From Hymenoscyphus infarciens (Eukaryota; Ascomycota; Leotiomycetes; Helotiales; Helotiaceae), in NCBI GenBank assembly GCA_001414345.1, contig LLCB01000111.1, positions 1-64,000 on the forward strand: a DNA stretch of 64,000 bases. Reading direction: 5' to 3'. The notes below the pieces were generated by a model, which searched no databases, had not been told where the DNA came from, and saw only the letters and a list, made by a program, of their open reading frames with translations. Positions 46,843-58,216 of this stretch are shown here, piece after piece. The position numbers and the translations under genes were made by a program. Positions within the stretch are counted from its first letter, which is position 1. Each line of letters begins with the position of its first letter.

Positions 46843-48144
46843 TCAAATAGCAGAAACAGTAGCATCAGGACCATCCCCCGGCAAATTCAAAACCTGCCCC
46901 GGCATCAACATATCAACATCAACCCCCACATTAGCCTCCTCCAAAGAAGCCAAAGGAATATTCAACTTTGCAGCGACGTTAGCAAGAGTGTCCTTTGGTT
47001 TAACGGTATATGTGTCAGCAGCTCCGGCAGGTACAGTGGTAGGAGCTGGAGCAGTTGAGGTTCTGACGATAGTTTTGAGGGTTGTTGGTATAGAGACCTT
47101 TGAGGTTGGCACTGGCGTCTTGGGCACTCGGGTGGTCGGTGCGGGAGTGGAAGTTGGAATTGATGTGTCGCCTCCGGTTGAGGAGGGGTCTTCGGGGATT
47201 TCTGGGTCGTCAGGAATTGTTTGCTCTTCAGTGGGCTCTTCGGTGTTGGTCTGGATGGGAAACTCGGGTTGGGTCTTTGAACTGGTATCTGGATCCGAGG
47301 GATCTGGACTTGTTGTCGGAGTTGGCTGATCAGGTGTAGCGGGAATAGTGGTTGGAATCGCAATTGATTCAGTAGCCGAAGGGATGAGCGTATCGTTACT
47401 CGGGTTCACTTCAGGTATTCCAGGATTGATAACACTTGGACTGTCGGGTTGTTGAGGAACTGTTGTTGATTCCCCCCCCTTTCCTGTTTTCGTTGCCGTA
47501 GATACGGCCTCAGGAGACTTGGATGTTGCACTGGAAGATATGGATGCTGAACTGGGAGAGATTGATGTTGAGCCGGGCGATTTGGAAGTTGCACTCTCGA
47601 CTTTGGAACTCGCGGTGGAACTCTGTGCCACTGAACTGGGAGAGATTGATGTCGAACCTTGCGATTTGGAAGTTACACTCTCGACTTTGGAACTCGCGGT
47701 GGAACTCGCAGCGGTACTCTTTGCCGTCGAACTTGCGACGGTGGTTTGCACAGCTGAACTGACTGCCGAAGATTCTTTCACCACACTAGACGAGGCCTTC
47801 GTTGGGATCGCTGAACTTGCAATTGATGAAGGCTTCGGTGGAGGCGCTGTGCTTTTGGGTGCAGGTGGATCTGAACTGGCCTTCACTGGTGGTGCTGTAC
47901 TTTTGGGAGGAGCAGGTGGATTGGTCGGCTTGGGGTCAGGCTTTGGGTCGTTCTTCGGGTCAGGCTTGGGACCAGGCTTGGGGCCGTTGTTGGGTTTGGC
48001 TCTAGCCCATAAGTTTGAGAGAACTCCCATAGGCCCCCCAGAGTTATGAGCTGCAACAGCCCGTTCTTGATTTTCGAGCCCCTCGCATGCTACAAGAGCA
48101 CTCAGAACGAGGACAAGAACTGGAGTGATTTTTGTGAAACGCAT
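46843..48144 (-). CDS. secreted Ser/Thr-rich protein with a C-terminal LysM domain
   Basis: The single exon encodes 433 residues. The frame is open to 48447, but the ATG at 48144 opens a good signal peptide (MRFTKITPVLVLVLSALVACEG). After it come a Pro/Lys-Pro repeat region (KPGPKPDPKNDPKPDPKP) and about 300 residues of Ser/Thr/Pro/Ala-rich sequence likely to be heavily O-glycosylated. One LysM domain lies at ~378-424 (TYTVKPKDTLANVAAKLN to MLMPGQVLNLP). LysM domains bind chitin or related N-acetylglucosamine polymers, so the protein may sit on the wall. There is no GPI tail. Some LysM proteins shield hyphae or sequester chitin fragments, but a single domain on a long stalk may simply be structural. 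Confidence 0.82.
   Translation of the reverse strand: MRFTKITPVLVLVLSALVACEGLENQERAVAAHNSGGPMGVLSNLWARAKPNNGPKPGPKPDPKNDPKPDPKPTNPPAPPKSTAPPVKASSDPPAPKSTAPPPKPSSIASSAIPTKASSSVVKESSAVSSAVQTTVASSTAKSTAASSTASSKVESVTSKSQGSTSISPSSVAQSSTASSKVESATSKSPGSTSISPSSASISSSATSKSPEAVSTATKTGKGGESTTVPQQPDSPSVINPGIPEVNPSNDTLIPSATESIAIPTTIPATPDQPTPTTSPDPSDPDTSSKTQPEFPIQTNTEEPTEEQTIPDDPEIPEDPSSTGGDTSIPTSTPAPTTRVPKTPVPTSKVSIPTTLKTIVRTSTAPAPTTVPAGAADTYTVKPKDTLANVAAKLNIPLASLEEANVGVDVDMLMPGQVLNLPGDGPDATVSAI
47549..47716. repeat. 84-bp tandem duplication in the LysM gene
   Basis: The 84-bp unit starting gaactgggagagattgatgt at 47549 is repeated at 47633 with few changes, encoding two copies of a 28-residue Ser-rich block containing SSTASSKVES and GSTSISPSS. 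The length is a multiple of three, so the frame is kept. Confidence 0.85.
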
Positions 48145-49898
48145 AGTGATGTTGTGATGGTGGTGTTGTTGAAAGTCTGGAAATTGAAAATATTTGAGGG
48201 AGGGGGAGGGGAGGCAGTGGCCGACGATAGACAGCACGGCTGTAAAAACAGGTTCAAAAGAATGTAATTGCAAAAGGTATGAAGCAGTGATGTAAAAGAG
48301 TGTATTTGCAAATTGCAAGAGAATGAGACTGAAGAGATTGTGGTTGTGGATGACTTCTAGAGTTATGAACGACGAGAATTGCCTTGACTTATATCCCACT
48401 TGGGCTATGACTGAAACCCAACACCAACATGAACAATCTCTTTTCATATAACCTGCTCACTTGAGGGATTCGAGTTTTCGATCCTATCCTTCCTTTCAAT
48501 TGATGGTTTGTATCAAAAGCTTCTCGACTAAAACCTTGAAATATTGTGAACCGCTTGGCTTAAGGTGATATGACACGCGCAGTGAAGGATATGCAGTTGG
48601 AAATAAGCAGAAGGGACTAAAAATAGGAGAAAAAATGCAAGATCTTGAGAACATGATGGGTAAATACATGAATCAATCCTTCTATCAACAAAAAGCGCAC
48701 TCGCCCCTTCCTTCTCTTGTTATGGGATTCGTAGCAAACAGACAGTATGAAGTTGCCATATTAAATTGGTAGCCAGCTCGAGCCTGGTTACACAGCTGTT
48801 GGTAGAGGCTGTGCTGTTTGGTCGCCAGCTACCTAGGTAGAAGCGAAAAATGATAAACGATCGCTGATTGGCCGAGCTATGTTGGTTTTACGCAAAATGA
48901 CGACGAAACAACCAACATTTGTGGCAAAGAGTAATTTCTCGGTCGATTCCTACTGTTGGTTGTAGTTCTGGAATTGGATGACCTTCAGGGGAAATATATA
49001 GGAGGTCGGGAAGAAGTCGCAGAAACGGGTAACGTGACAAGGCCGAAGAGGATGGCTATGAGGCTCATTATGACACAGTACCAACCGACTCGATTCCAAA
49101 ATTAGAGGTCTGTAGTAAGCTAGTTTTAGGAATAGCATTTGGTTGGAAAGTGCGACATGTTTTCCCTTCAAGTGGGAAGATTGAGGCCGGGTTTCTGCAT
49201 GTTGTCCAACCTATGGTCTCACCCAATTTCTGCAGTCATACATCCATTATTTGTTGCCTTATCGTATCACATGGCTGGATCTTCGCGGATTTATGCGGGG
49301 TGCGGGAAAAAAAATGGAACATCGAGATTTCCAGTGTTGAGCTGAGGGAGTGCAGGAATCCGCAACTGACCAAGAGTAGAATACGTATGTACTCCGACTC
49401 GATAATAATACCAAAGGAATCCAAAAACGAGTTCAATTACACCGAAAGGCTCGAATAATTGAATATTTGTTGCTCTTATTCTCCTAGGAGTGTTAGCACA
49501 ACGGTCAAAGGGAAGTGCCTCAAAACTACAGTCACGAATCCCTGCGACCATTGGTGGATGTTAGCTCCGCAGACGTCGATGGAGTCCTTGACTTGCCATT
49601 TATCGTATCGGAGAAACCAGAGGCTCCTGGAGGGAATGAAGCAAGGTGAGTATTCGGGCGGGTCGCAACATCTTGTCTAAACTGACTTACTGGTACAATC
49701 TTTTCACCGAAAGCAAGAAGCTCAACGGCGAATTTCCCTTCATCATCATGTTTTACTAACTTGACTAATTATGGTCATTGCCACCATAGGCCCTCTCTGT
49801 TTTCAATCGAGTACAGTCTTCCTCGATGAGCCAATCAATCCAATTCGGTATCTCTGTCCTCAAAAACGTGGCAAATCTTCTCGAAGAGCATGTCTGGT
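48145..49898. other. gene-free intergenic region
   Basis: The left part is promoter for the LysM gene, including a pyrimidine-rich stretch on the minus strand. From 48450 to 49898 there are only short overlapping frames with no recognisable domain. Confidence 0.45.
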
Positions 49899-51057
49899 CT
49901 ACAACTTTGGAGCAGCCTCATCAAGTAGATTCAAAAAAGCAACATGAACTTCCTCCGTCAAATCGCTCGCCTGCAAACTCCTCCCCTTTTTCGCAAAAGC
50001 AAGTCTCGAGCACTCCTACCCCAAGTCAGTACAAAACCCTCAAAACACAAGCAATCAACTCACCCTCGTAAGAGAACTCCCCCCAAAAGCAGCCAAAGCC
50101 AAAGTCTCATCAGCATCCAAATCCCCCTCAGTCTCCCACAACCCCTCCAAATAAGCCTTCCTCCACCCCAAGAAAGTCGCCAGCGACCCCGTCAAAGTGT
50201 CGCCCTGCCCCCCACTCCTCTTCAACCCGCCCTCAATATCACTAACATAAAGGCTCTCCCCATTAGAAATATAATCCTCCCTTCCCTTCTGTACAATGGT
50301 CACACCCCCAAACGCAACTGCCAATTTCTTCGCGGCCTCCCCATTTTCAAATTTCGAAGGATCAATCCCTTTACTTCTACATAACCTGCCGAATTCCACG
50401 ACGTTGGGGGTGAGGATGCATTCCTTGTAGCCTTGAACTAGTTGTGGGCGCGTTTGTGCGAGGTTTAAACCATCGGCGTCTAGGACGAAGGGCATGTTCT
50501 TTTTCCGCGCCGCTTCGATGACAAGGGCGCAGGTGTCTTGCATCATTTGGTCTCTGCCCAGTCCGGGCCCAATAACTAGAACGTGCAATCGAGGGAGCAT
50601 ATCGATGATTGATTTCGCGGCATTCTCATGGTCGTGCGTGCTTGTTGCGTGGGTGGATTGGCGCATCAATGGGTGGACCATGAGGTTGGGGGAATAGGTT
50701 TTGATTACTTGTGCTGCTTGGGGTTCGCAGATGACATGGCTCTGAGGGGGAGGTTAGCTGATGTATGTTGGGGAAGTGAAGGAAAGGGAGAAGGGGAGAG
50801 ACCATGTCTGCGCCGAGCTTTGCGGAGGCGATTGCAGAGAAATAGGGGGCTCCTGTGTAATCTTCGCTGCCTCCTATTACTGCTACACGTCCCATTTGGC
50901 CTTGGGCAATTCATCAGTGGTGTTTTATTATCTGGAATTGAAGGAGGGGGCGGTCGGTACCTTTGTGGAACTTCTCGAGCATTGGAGGCACCAGTTTCCG
51001 GACCTTGAGAAGGATATCTCGGGTGGCTTTGGACATCTTTACGTCTGCTTGTGACAT
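49899..51057 (-). CDS. ATP-dependent (S)-NAD(P)H-hydrate dehydratase
   Basis: There are four exons: 51057-50961, 50900-50803, 50741-50064 and 50015-49899. All introns are GT-AG of 48-62 bp, the frame is kept, and the protein has 329 residues. The enzyme repairs hydrated NADH and NADPH by ATP-driven dehydration. Family motifs appear in order: [51 protein letters not shown] and the nucleotide-site [17 protein letters not shown]. The fold is the YjeF C-terminal (ribokinase-like) domain. An in-frame ATG at 51129 would add 24 residues, which may be an alternative start. The gene is divergent from the Rad57-like gene, with only ~370 bp between the start codons. The yeast counterpart is YKL151C. Confidence 0.92.
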
Positions 51058-51426
51058 TGGAATAAGATTACTGGATTGTTCCTCGTTTGAGGAGAGAAGA
51101 CAGAGGTTGTTGCTTTGTATAATCAACAAATGATGGTGTTGACAATGTAGTGGTCATTCAATGTCGCATGATGTCACCGGGCAAGCCCCAGGGATTCCCC
51201 GCTACAATGTATAATACAATAAACTCGCTTATTGCTTGATATAGGAGATGCCTGGTTAATGTGTAACTTTAAGGAAATAATTCTGGTTCTTAGGTTTAAT
51301 CCTAACCCAAACCCTAACTTCACTAGTGCTTCCATTGAGTAGGGATCACGTGATCACGCGTTAGACCGCCAAAGTTCCCCGCGTCTTCAAGAGACCCGGC
51401 ATCTCCAACATCTATGGAATGCCTCC
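51058..51426. promoter_or_regulatory. shared divergent promoter with telobox-like and palindromic E-box motifs
   Basis: This ~370-bp spacer serves both the dehydratase and the Rad57-like gene. At 51298-51320 CCTAACCCAAACCCTAACT resembles telomere-type repeats (telobox AAACCCTAA). At 51345-51356 GATCACGTGATC is a perfect 12-bp palindrome centred on an E-box (CACGTG), of the kind bound by bHLH factors such as Cbf1. Binding is inferred from the motifs only. Confidence 0.5.
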
Positions 51427-52886
51427 ATGACAGACCTCACAGCCGTCCTTCCTGGATTTCCCACTCACCACCATGTACGCCTTCTGCCATCGCTCGAGAA
51501 GAATAATCTCACCACCGCAGACCTCATCACCTTGGACTGCGTCGAGGTAGCGAAGCGCGCCCAACTGCCACTGCTGGACGTGAAGAGACTGTGCAATGCG
51601 GTTCTTGAAGCGCTACGGGTTGACCTGGGCACCAGCGAAACTCGAGATGAAGAGGCCCCCGCGACAGGATCATCGTTGAGGAAAACAGGCAAAGATCTTT
51701 TGGAAAAGTGGAATACGATCAGTACCTTGGATGATGATCTAGACCGTGCATTAGGAGGTGGAATCCCAACCGGATATATCACAGAAGTCACTGGCGAAAG
51801 GTATCCCCCACCCATCTATTTATTTAAGATAATAGCTAAATATATGACAGCGGCGCAGGTAAAACCCAATTCCTCCTCACCCTCCTCCTTTCCGCCCAAC
51901 TCCCAGCTCCTCATGGACTCTCATGTTCAACCCTCTATATATCTACCGAATCCGCTCTTCCCACTACTCGCCTTTCCCAGCTTCTCCGCAGCCATCCAGC
52001 TCTCACTTCTATAACTCCCAAACCAACCTTGGACTCCGTACACTGCATAGTAGTTTCCGACCTCGAAGCCCAAGACCACATCCTCCGTTTCCACGTCCCC
52101 GTACAAATAAGAGCGCGTTCTATCCGACTCATAATCCTCGACTCAGTAGCAGCAAACTACCGCGCAGAACTTGAAAGACCAGGCACCACTGGTATACAAA
52201 CACATGGAGCAAACATGGCACAAAGATCCTCAGATCTAGTAAAATTAGGACAACTACTCCGAGATCTCGCGCGAGAACATAACATCGCCATCGTAGTAGC
52301 AAACCAAGTCGCCGACCGCTTCTCCTCTTTCAACGGTGGCGGAAATAGTACCAATCCAAACACTCCTCAAATCAACCGAATAGCCACACAAAGTTCCCCC
52401 CTCGCTCACCTCAGCAGACCCGCCTCCTCCATCCCCGTACCCCTCGATTCCAGCATCCCAATCCCCACCCAAAGACCCTTCTCCACAACCCCTGATCCTC
52501 TCTCCCTAGACCACCAACAGAGATGGTTCACAGGCTGGGGCGACGACACATCTCCTAACTCTTTGATCTCGAAGAATATGAAGACTCCCGCTTTAGGTCT
52601 GATTTGGACGACGCAAATTGCTTGTCGGATTGCGCTGGTCAAACGACCGGTTTATGGACGTAAGGTTGTGGTGGAGGATGAGGGGGGACCGAGTTTGAAA
52701 AGGTGGAGGAGATGGATGAAGGTTGTTTTTTCGCCGGGCGTGGGGGAGAGTGGTGCGGGGTTGAGAGGGGCTGTTGAGTTTGAGATTACGGGGAGGGGGA
52801 TAGGGGCTGTGAATAAGGACGCTACTGATGGAGGGGGTAATGAATATGGAGATGGCGAGGAGGAGGTGGAGTTACCTGTTGTATAG
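51427..52886 (+). CDS. RAD57: Rad57-like RecA-family DNA-repair protein
   Basis: Exon 1 is 51427-51800 and exon 2 is 51851-52886, with a 50-bp intron (GTATCC..ACAG) that splits the Walker A codon block. The protein has 469 residues. An N-terminal helix-rich domain (~1-85) is followed by STLDDDLDRALGGGIPTG, Walker A GESGAGKTQFLL at ~123, LYISTESALPTTRLSQLL as in Rad57/XRCC3, Walker B IRLIILDSVA at ~215, and IVVANQVAD. The C-terminal part carries a Ser/Pro-rich insert and an acidic end. Rad57 with Rad55 helps load Rad51 onto single-stranded DNA during homologous recombination. Rad57/XRCC3 is the best match; another Rad51 paralogue is the alternative. Confidence 0.82.
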
Positions 52887-54716
52887 GTGATGGTAATTAC
52901 GAATGATGAATTTCTGGAAACGAATATGGAATGCGTTTCTATCATCCCTTTTCTTATCTCAGGGTTCGGCTCAAGTTAGGAGTCCAAAAAGGACCCTCGG
53001 ATGAATTCTTGAATTATCCTAATTTAAGCAGGGAAGCAAGAAGGTTATTTCGACCCCTCGGCTGCACCTTCGCCTATTCTCAAAGCCCTGTCTCGACTAA
53101 CTCTTGCTTACCTCCAGTTCAAGCTTGCTCACCCACGGCTCACTTTAAAGTAGCATCTCCTCAGGTTCGAAGACAGAAACGGAATCTAGGGAGCATAATT
53201 GTCGTTTGAGATTAATGGAAATTAGAGAAAGTGCGAAGGGCGAGGGTTTATTGAAAACCAACCCTCCTCCGTGATAGAGTTTGATTCATTTGGGTCCCGT
53301 CTTCACGTTCATATGTACTGGGAATTACCTTAGTAAAGAATCTCCTCGGTATTTTCTGCTCTTTATCCAAAAGAAACCATGAGGTATTCGAGCTGTAAGC
53401 TTCGTCGACCCTTTTATGTCTTTCAGGAGGTTTTCCGGGAGCACGCCCCCTTAAATTGTACAAATTAAATCTACTTCTGAGAAATGAGAATCTGAGGCTT
53501 GCTTTCTTTCTTCTTCCATGGTTTTTTCATAGCGGAATATACTCAAAGATCCGAAGTTTTAAAGGTAGCAGCGAGAGATGGAACTACCTGGCTCCCTCTA
53601 GAATAATTAGTACCAAACAGCTCGAAACAATTCGTTTTTGATAATCGTTAACTCCGACTCCAACTAGCCACCTGATTATCCGCTTTGCTAGCGCTTACTA
53701 GTGCCTTCTGTTGCATATGTCGAGCTCCAGTTGAACCTCAAGCTCTTTGTCGTCCACATATCGTGTAATATTTCTACAAGTCATCTCAACCTTCACACCC
53801 GCCAACACATCGAAAGCATCCACCCACACGCAGCCTTCCCTCGTACGCACAGTCCCAGTCACAGTCTGACATTCTCTACAGAATATTTCGACCGAGCCGA
53901 AAACTTGAGGAGGTTCTGCGCAAGAAGAGGGGGCTTGTGAAGGAGAACGAAGCCTCGCGAAGACGATGGAAGAACTCGCAAGGGTGAAGGAAGTACTTAG
54001 GCAGAGAAAGGAAGCACGGACGAAGAAGGTGGAAATCAAAGCACTCAATGACGAGAAGTTGCGCAAACTCGCAGATTTGCAGACAGACAAGACCAAAACC
54101 TTCTAAGAAGAGCTAGACATAGAATACATCGAGAAAATAAACAAAGTGAAGGCAAAGTACGAGAAAAAAAAAGCGCAGACTTGGAGGAGAAGGCGAAGCG
54201 GTAGGACAGAGAAGATAGGGAGACGTTTGTGAAAAAATGGGGCATCACTTACGACGAAGCAAAAAGAGTCACTGAGGGTCCAAGCAGATTGGTAGTAGAG
54301 TTGAAGTTCCAGAGCAAGTAGGTGTATGGCTCCGTAAGTACTCACTTACCGTCTTTCATTTTATAGCTATGGGCTAATATTAAGTGAAAGGGGGTAAGCT
54401 TTAAATTAAGACGTGGGAAAATTGAGATGGTCTAGGAGAAGTGATGTGAGAAAGGGAGATTCTTTCTTACTGCCTGGAAAGAAAAGCTTGCTTTTGGAAA
54501 TTGAGGTTGGGCGTTGGAGTTTGGAATGCTGTTAGACTGATGTGAATTGGACTGGGGGGGTTGTGAGAAACCGTGGAAGTTGACGGGATGCGTGATGCGT
54601 AGTGCTTATTGAAGGTCATGATTACTCAAGTGACTTGCAGAACACTTTTTCTTTTCCTTTCTTTACATTGATAAGGGTCTGTCTGAGAGGTTGGCATTGC
54701 CAGGTATTGCTAAGTA
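52887..54716. other. region with a possible coiled-coil gene relic
   Basis: From 52887 to about 53700 I see nothing supportable. On the plus strand, 53708-53756 could encode a Cys/His patch (CICRAPVEPQALCRPH). Frames at 53880-53955 and 53966-54107 encode highly charged helical sequence (KLEEVLRKKRGLVKENEA, then MEELARVKEVLRQRKEAR) ending in a TAA, with similar charged sequence beyond it (EELDIEYIEKINKVKAKYE). Together they look like a coiled-coil gene broken by a frameshift and a stop, or poorly resolved exons. The family is unknown, and the minus-strand frame 53698-54096 is the competing reading. Confidence 0.3.
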
Positions 54717-55205
54717 CAATCAGTTACAAGTTAAGCTTCCCTTTTAAAAATATTCTATAAACCGTACGTTTTTACTTTTACCTAGACACTCTTTCCCTCT
54801 TTACTTAATAATAATATATTTTATTATATTCTTAAGAACAGTAAAAGCTCTATACCCCCTTTCTTAATCTATAAACTTTTTAGAAAGAAAACAGACACTC
54901 AGATTTATATCTAAATTTTTATAAGGTCTTAGTAGAATTATAGAGGTATGAAAATTTTTCTTATAAAAAGGAGGGTTTTAAATAATCAAGGATTATTAAG
55001 TTTATTCTTAGTATACTTACTTAGATATAGTAATAAATAGAGAGGAGGTATAAGAAGATATAGCGGTTCTTTCTAGCTAGGTCTTATATCTTAAAGAGTA
55101 CTTTAGTTTTCTGTTTTTTAAAATAAATGAGGGAGAATTTTTTCTTCTAAAAACGCACGGTTTACAAAATATCGTCAAAAGGGAAGCTTAACTTGCAACT
55201 GACTG
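54717..55205. mobile_element. TA-flanked MITE with 58-bp terminal inverted repeats (Tc1/mariner-like)
   Basis: The ends CAATCAGTTACAAGTTAAGC at 54717 and, inverted from 55205, CAGTCAGTTGCAAGTTAAGC continue to match for about 58 bp (roughly 50/58). Most differences are A/G or C/T. A TA dinucleotide lies directly outside each end (54715-54716 and 55206-55207), as for Tc1/mariner insertions. The 489-bp element is AT-rich inside and non-coding, so it must have depended on a transposase encoded elsewhere. Confidence 0.8.
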
Positions 55206-56215
55206 TAAGAGTAAGGGACTGGGGCGATTGCAGAGTTCGGCTAGAGGGGAGTGTGGAGTGCTGACGAGATAATTTAAATTTTGGGGCCTTGCAACGGCTT
55301 TTTGCTGTGGGACTTAAAATATTGAGATCCCAATTAGTTTGTTAGAAGAAAACTCTCATATTCGAGCCTCGGTACTCGAGAAATCCAGGAAGGCTTGCTT
55401 TATTGCCACCTGATTGATGGGTTTACGAAGCGGTTACAACATTGGTAATAATACCGTGAAATGATCACCATACCAGGCTAAACATCCAAGTCGGATTTCT
55501 CGAAATGTTATGCTTGCCAATTGCTTCATGCGGGGATATCTTTCCCAAGATGTGGTGGAAGCAAAAGAGAAGTACCGACCAAAACAAACGTATCTTGACC
55601 ATAGAATGCTCCTTGATGAATTCCGGGGGTGGACCCGGTACACTTATTGTTCTGTCCAATTGCCTGCATGATGTTAATAGAGTTTAATATATACTATTTA
55701 CACTATATGAACCTAATAATATTTAATTATATTACTATTAATATTATTAGTATTTTAATTGATATTATAATAATACTATAGTGTTGCTAAGCCTATTAGA
55801 TTTAAGCTTTTTAGTACTTTTTACCCTGGATTTTAAACCTACTTATTCTTAGCCTTATACTTTAGAATTATATAATACAGCGTATAAAGTAAAAGTATAT
55901 ATTTAAATAGCTAGACTTATAGATTTACTTAAAAATAGTACTTTAAAAAAAATAAAATTTTATTAATAGCTTCTAAAATAGCCTTTTAATCTTTATATAT
56001 AGCTTATCTTAATAAAAGTGAGAATAGCTTTATTTTTAGGTTTTTGTACGCGAGTTATTAAATAGTATACAATTAGTACTATTATAATATTAAATAAGTA
56101 GTATGGTGTAGTGACAATATTAGGGTTAAAAATAAATATATACTATTAAAATATTCCGATAATATATTTATTTAAAATACTATAGTATCTTACTATGATA
56201 ATACTACTGGCAACA
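55206..56215. other. short normal stretch followed by an AT-rich block
   Basis: 55206-55680 has normal composition and no supportable gene. 55690-56210 is very AT-rich. Near its ends atagtgttgctaa (about 55778) and the inverse of ctggcaacactgt (about 56203-56215) are similar, but the match is too short to define an element. This block ends exactly where the P450 relic begins. Confidence 0.4.
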
Positions 56216-57519
56216 CTGTCCCAAATTATTCGAGTCACTCTCTGATGAAGCGAAATTATAGGTGGAAGGAGAAGAAGACTGGCAAAGACAACGAAAAATC
56301 ACTGCACCCCCATTCAATGAACGCAACCGTGGTCTCGTATGGGAAGAACCAATGACGCAAGCGAAAGAAATGCTCGAACACTATGGAAACTCAGCATTAA
56401 CTTCGGTTGGTGACGATACGTAAGTTTCCCCCCGACCTCTACTTTCAAAACCTTGACTGAACTCATTAAAACAGAGCACGATCAGCACTCCATGTTCTTA
56501 CAGGAGCAGGGTTTGGAATTAGTTCACACTTCCGTGGGGCATTGGACAATTTCAAAGAAGGTTTCCAATTTTCATTCCGCGACGCAGTAGATGGCGTTGT
56601 GCAAAATATCCTCCTCTACGTCACAACACCTGGTCCCATCTTCAAACTCCCCACGAAATTGCAAAAGAGTAGTCGAATATTTCAAAAAATACCTAGTATA
56701 AATGGTCGATACAGCAAAAGAAAGAGCTCTTCTGGGCGCCTCATCTCATACCTAGGTACTGATCTCCTCAACGCACTTGTTCAGAAATTTCAAAGAGGCG
56801 AAGCTGGAATCTGGAGGTAAATCTTCAGGTGAGAACCCGTCCTTGACGGATGAAGAAACGTACGGGAATTTATTCATATTCAGGTTTGCTGGGCATGTGA
56901 CTACGGCAAGGAGCTTTATCCGAGGTTGAAGAGGTGTCTTTCGCTTATGGTGAGTCCATTGAAAAATCTTTAGGAGATGTTAAGGGTATGGCTAACATGG
57001 GAATAGTATAAGAGCGTAAGACTTTATAGACTTTTATTAACAGTACCAAATTACACCAGAGTCGAACCAGGAACTATCCGTTATCAAGGAAAAGAAATAA
57101 TCATTCCTCCATATACAAAAATCGCCGCCAACGTCTAAGCACTGGGAACAGGCAAAGAATACTAGGGCATAGATGCCTCTGAGTAGAAACCTACACATTG
57201 GATTTCTTCAAGTTCTTCACCGGACTCCAAATCAACAAGTGTCGAGAATATGGAGATGATCACACCAACGAAAGAGTCTTACACCCCATAGGCTGATAAC
57301 CTAAGAATTTGCCCTAGGAAGAAGTTTTCTATGGTATAGTTTGTAGCTATTGTTTCGGTGTTGCCCTAGAGACATAGAATTAAGATTGCAGGCGATGATA
57401 GCGAGTCGAAGGATCAGGCTAGCAAGAGGGTTAACAGGGTGGTGGAGGATAGTTGTGTAAAGAGGACTCTGTGTATAAGATGCCCGGAGGGGGTAAGAGT
57501 GAGATTTATAGAGAGGTAA
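56216..57519 (+). pseudogene. cytochrome P450 pseudogene (5' part missing)
   Basis: Readable parts of a fungal P450 occur in order. The helix-C region EEDWQRQRKITAPPFNERN is near 56268-56330. After an intron at 56420-56474 comes ALHVLTGAGFGIS. A damaged I-helix LFIFRFAGHVTTA lies near 56870-56905. ELYPRLKRCLSLM is followed by an intron and VPNYTRVEPGT, then IIPPYTKIAANV and a damaged YWG/W segment where TAG stands at two conserved Trp positions (~57164 and 57184). The heme-binding region reads LRICPRKKF at ~57300. The reading ends at 57519. About 70 residues are missing between the I-helix and the ELYPRL block, and everything before helix C is absent. The TGG-to-TAG changes look like RIP spreading or drift. 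Confidence 0.85.
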
Positions 57520-58216
57520 GCTGTAGAGAAAGTTACATAAATCGAGAGCGTTGAGTGGTTGTTTCGTACTGAGATACCATATTCTATGTAAGAAAGTTAG
57601 ACACTGCTCTTTAGTAAAATTATCTTAGGATGCTAGATAATCACAAATAAGAGCTATTGTTCTAGAAGGGTAAATGTAATTAAGGAATCCAGTCAGCATA
57701 CCTGCCAAATCTTTTCCAGTGAGGTTTCTGAATCATTTCAAGAGCAATGATTGAAACCCTTCTTTGTTTCGTGGCTGATGGATTCGTATAAGTGGAAATT
57801 TGCCACGAAAGCTCTTAATTGGAGTTTTTGGAAACATCTCTTGAAGAAGTTGAAAAGCTCACATGGTGTTTTCGTACCAAAGTGCATGTACAAAGTTAAT
57901 AGTGAAACTGAAATCACTTCTACGAACTCCCATTGACATTGCCCGAGAGAAAGCTCCATGTGAATGATCGAAAGCGGCAGCCTGAACTCCGCCACAATCA
58001 CTCTACTCTTGCTCCACTCACACAGCCTCAGAGTGTCTTCGATTCACACGACCCAACCACTGACCAACATATCAGATCCATTTCTCCTAACATATCTTCC
58101 TAACGCCTTCCTCACAACAAACTTTACTCCCCAAAAACAGCAAGCTACATATCGCCAAATCAAACTACAAAACCCCCAAACCCTCATATCGCTTCTCCGC
58201 AATCTTGATTCATAAA
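57520..58216. other. gene-free intergenic region
   Basis: Nothing supportable apart from the presumed promoter of the downstream gene, which has a long CA/CT-rich stretch just before the start codon. Confidence 0.5.

Noticed and set aside
47519..48049. 176-codon plus-strand frame rich in Glu, Leu and Val
   Set aside because: It is the antisense shadow of the Ser/Thr-rich repeats of the LysM gene; its regular pattern simply mirrors those repeats.
55778..56215. Short inverted match at the ends of the AT-rich block next to the P450 relic
   Set aside because: Only about 12 bases match, there is no target duplication, and part of the AT-rich block lies outside it. This is too weak to call an element.
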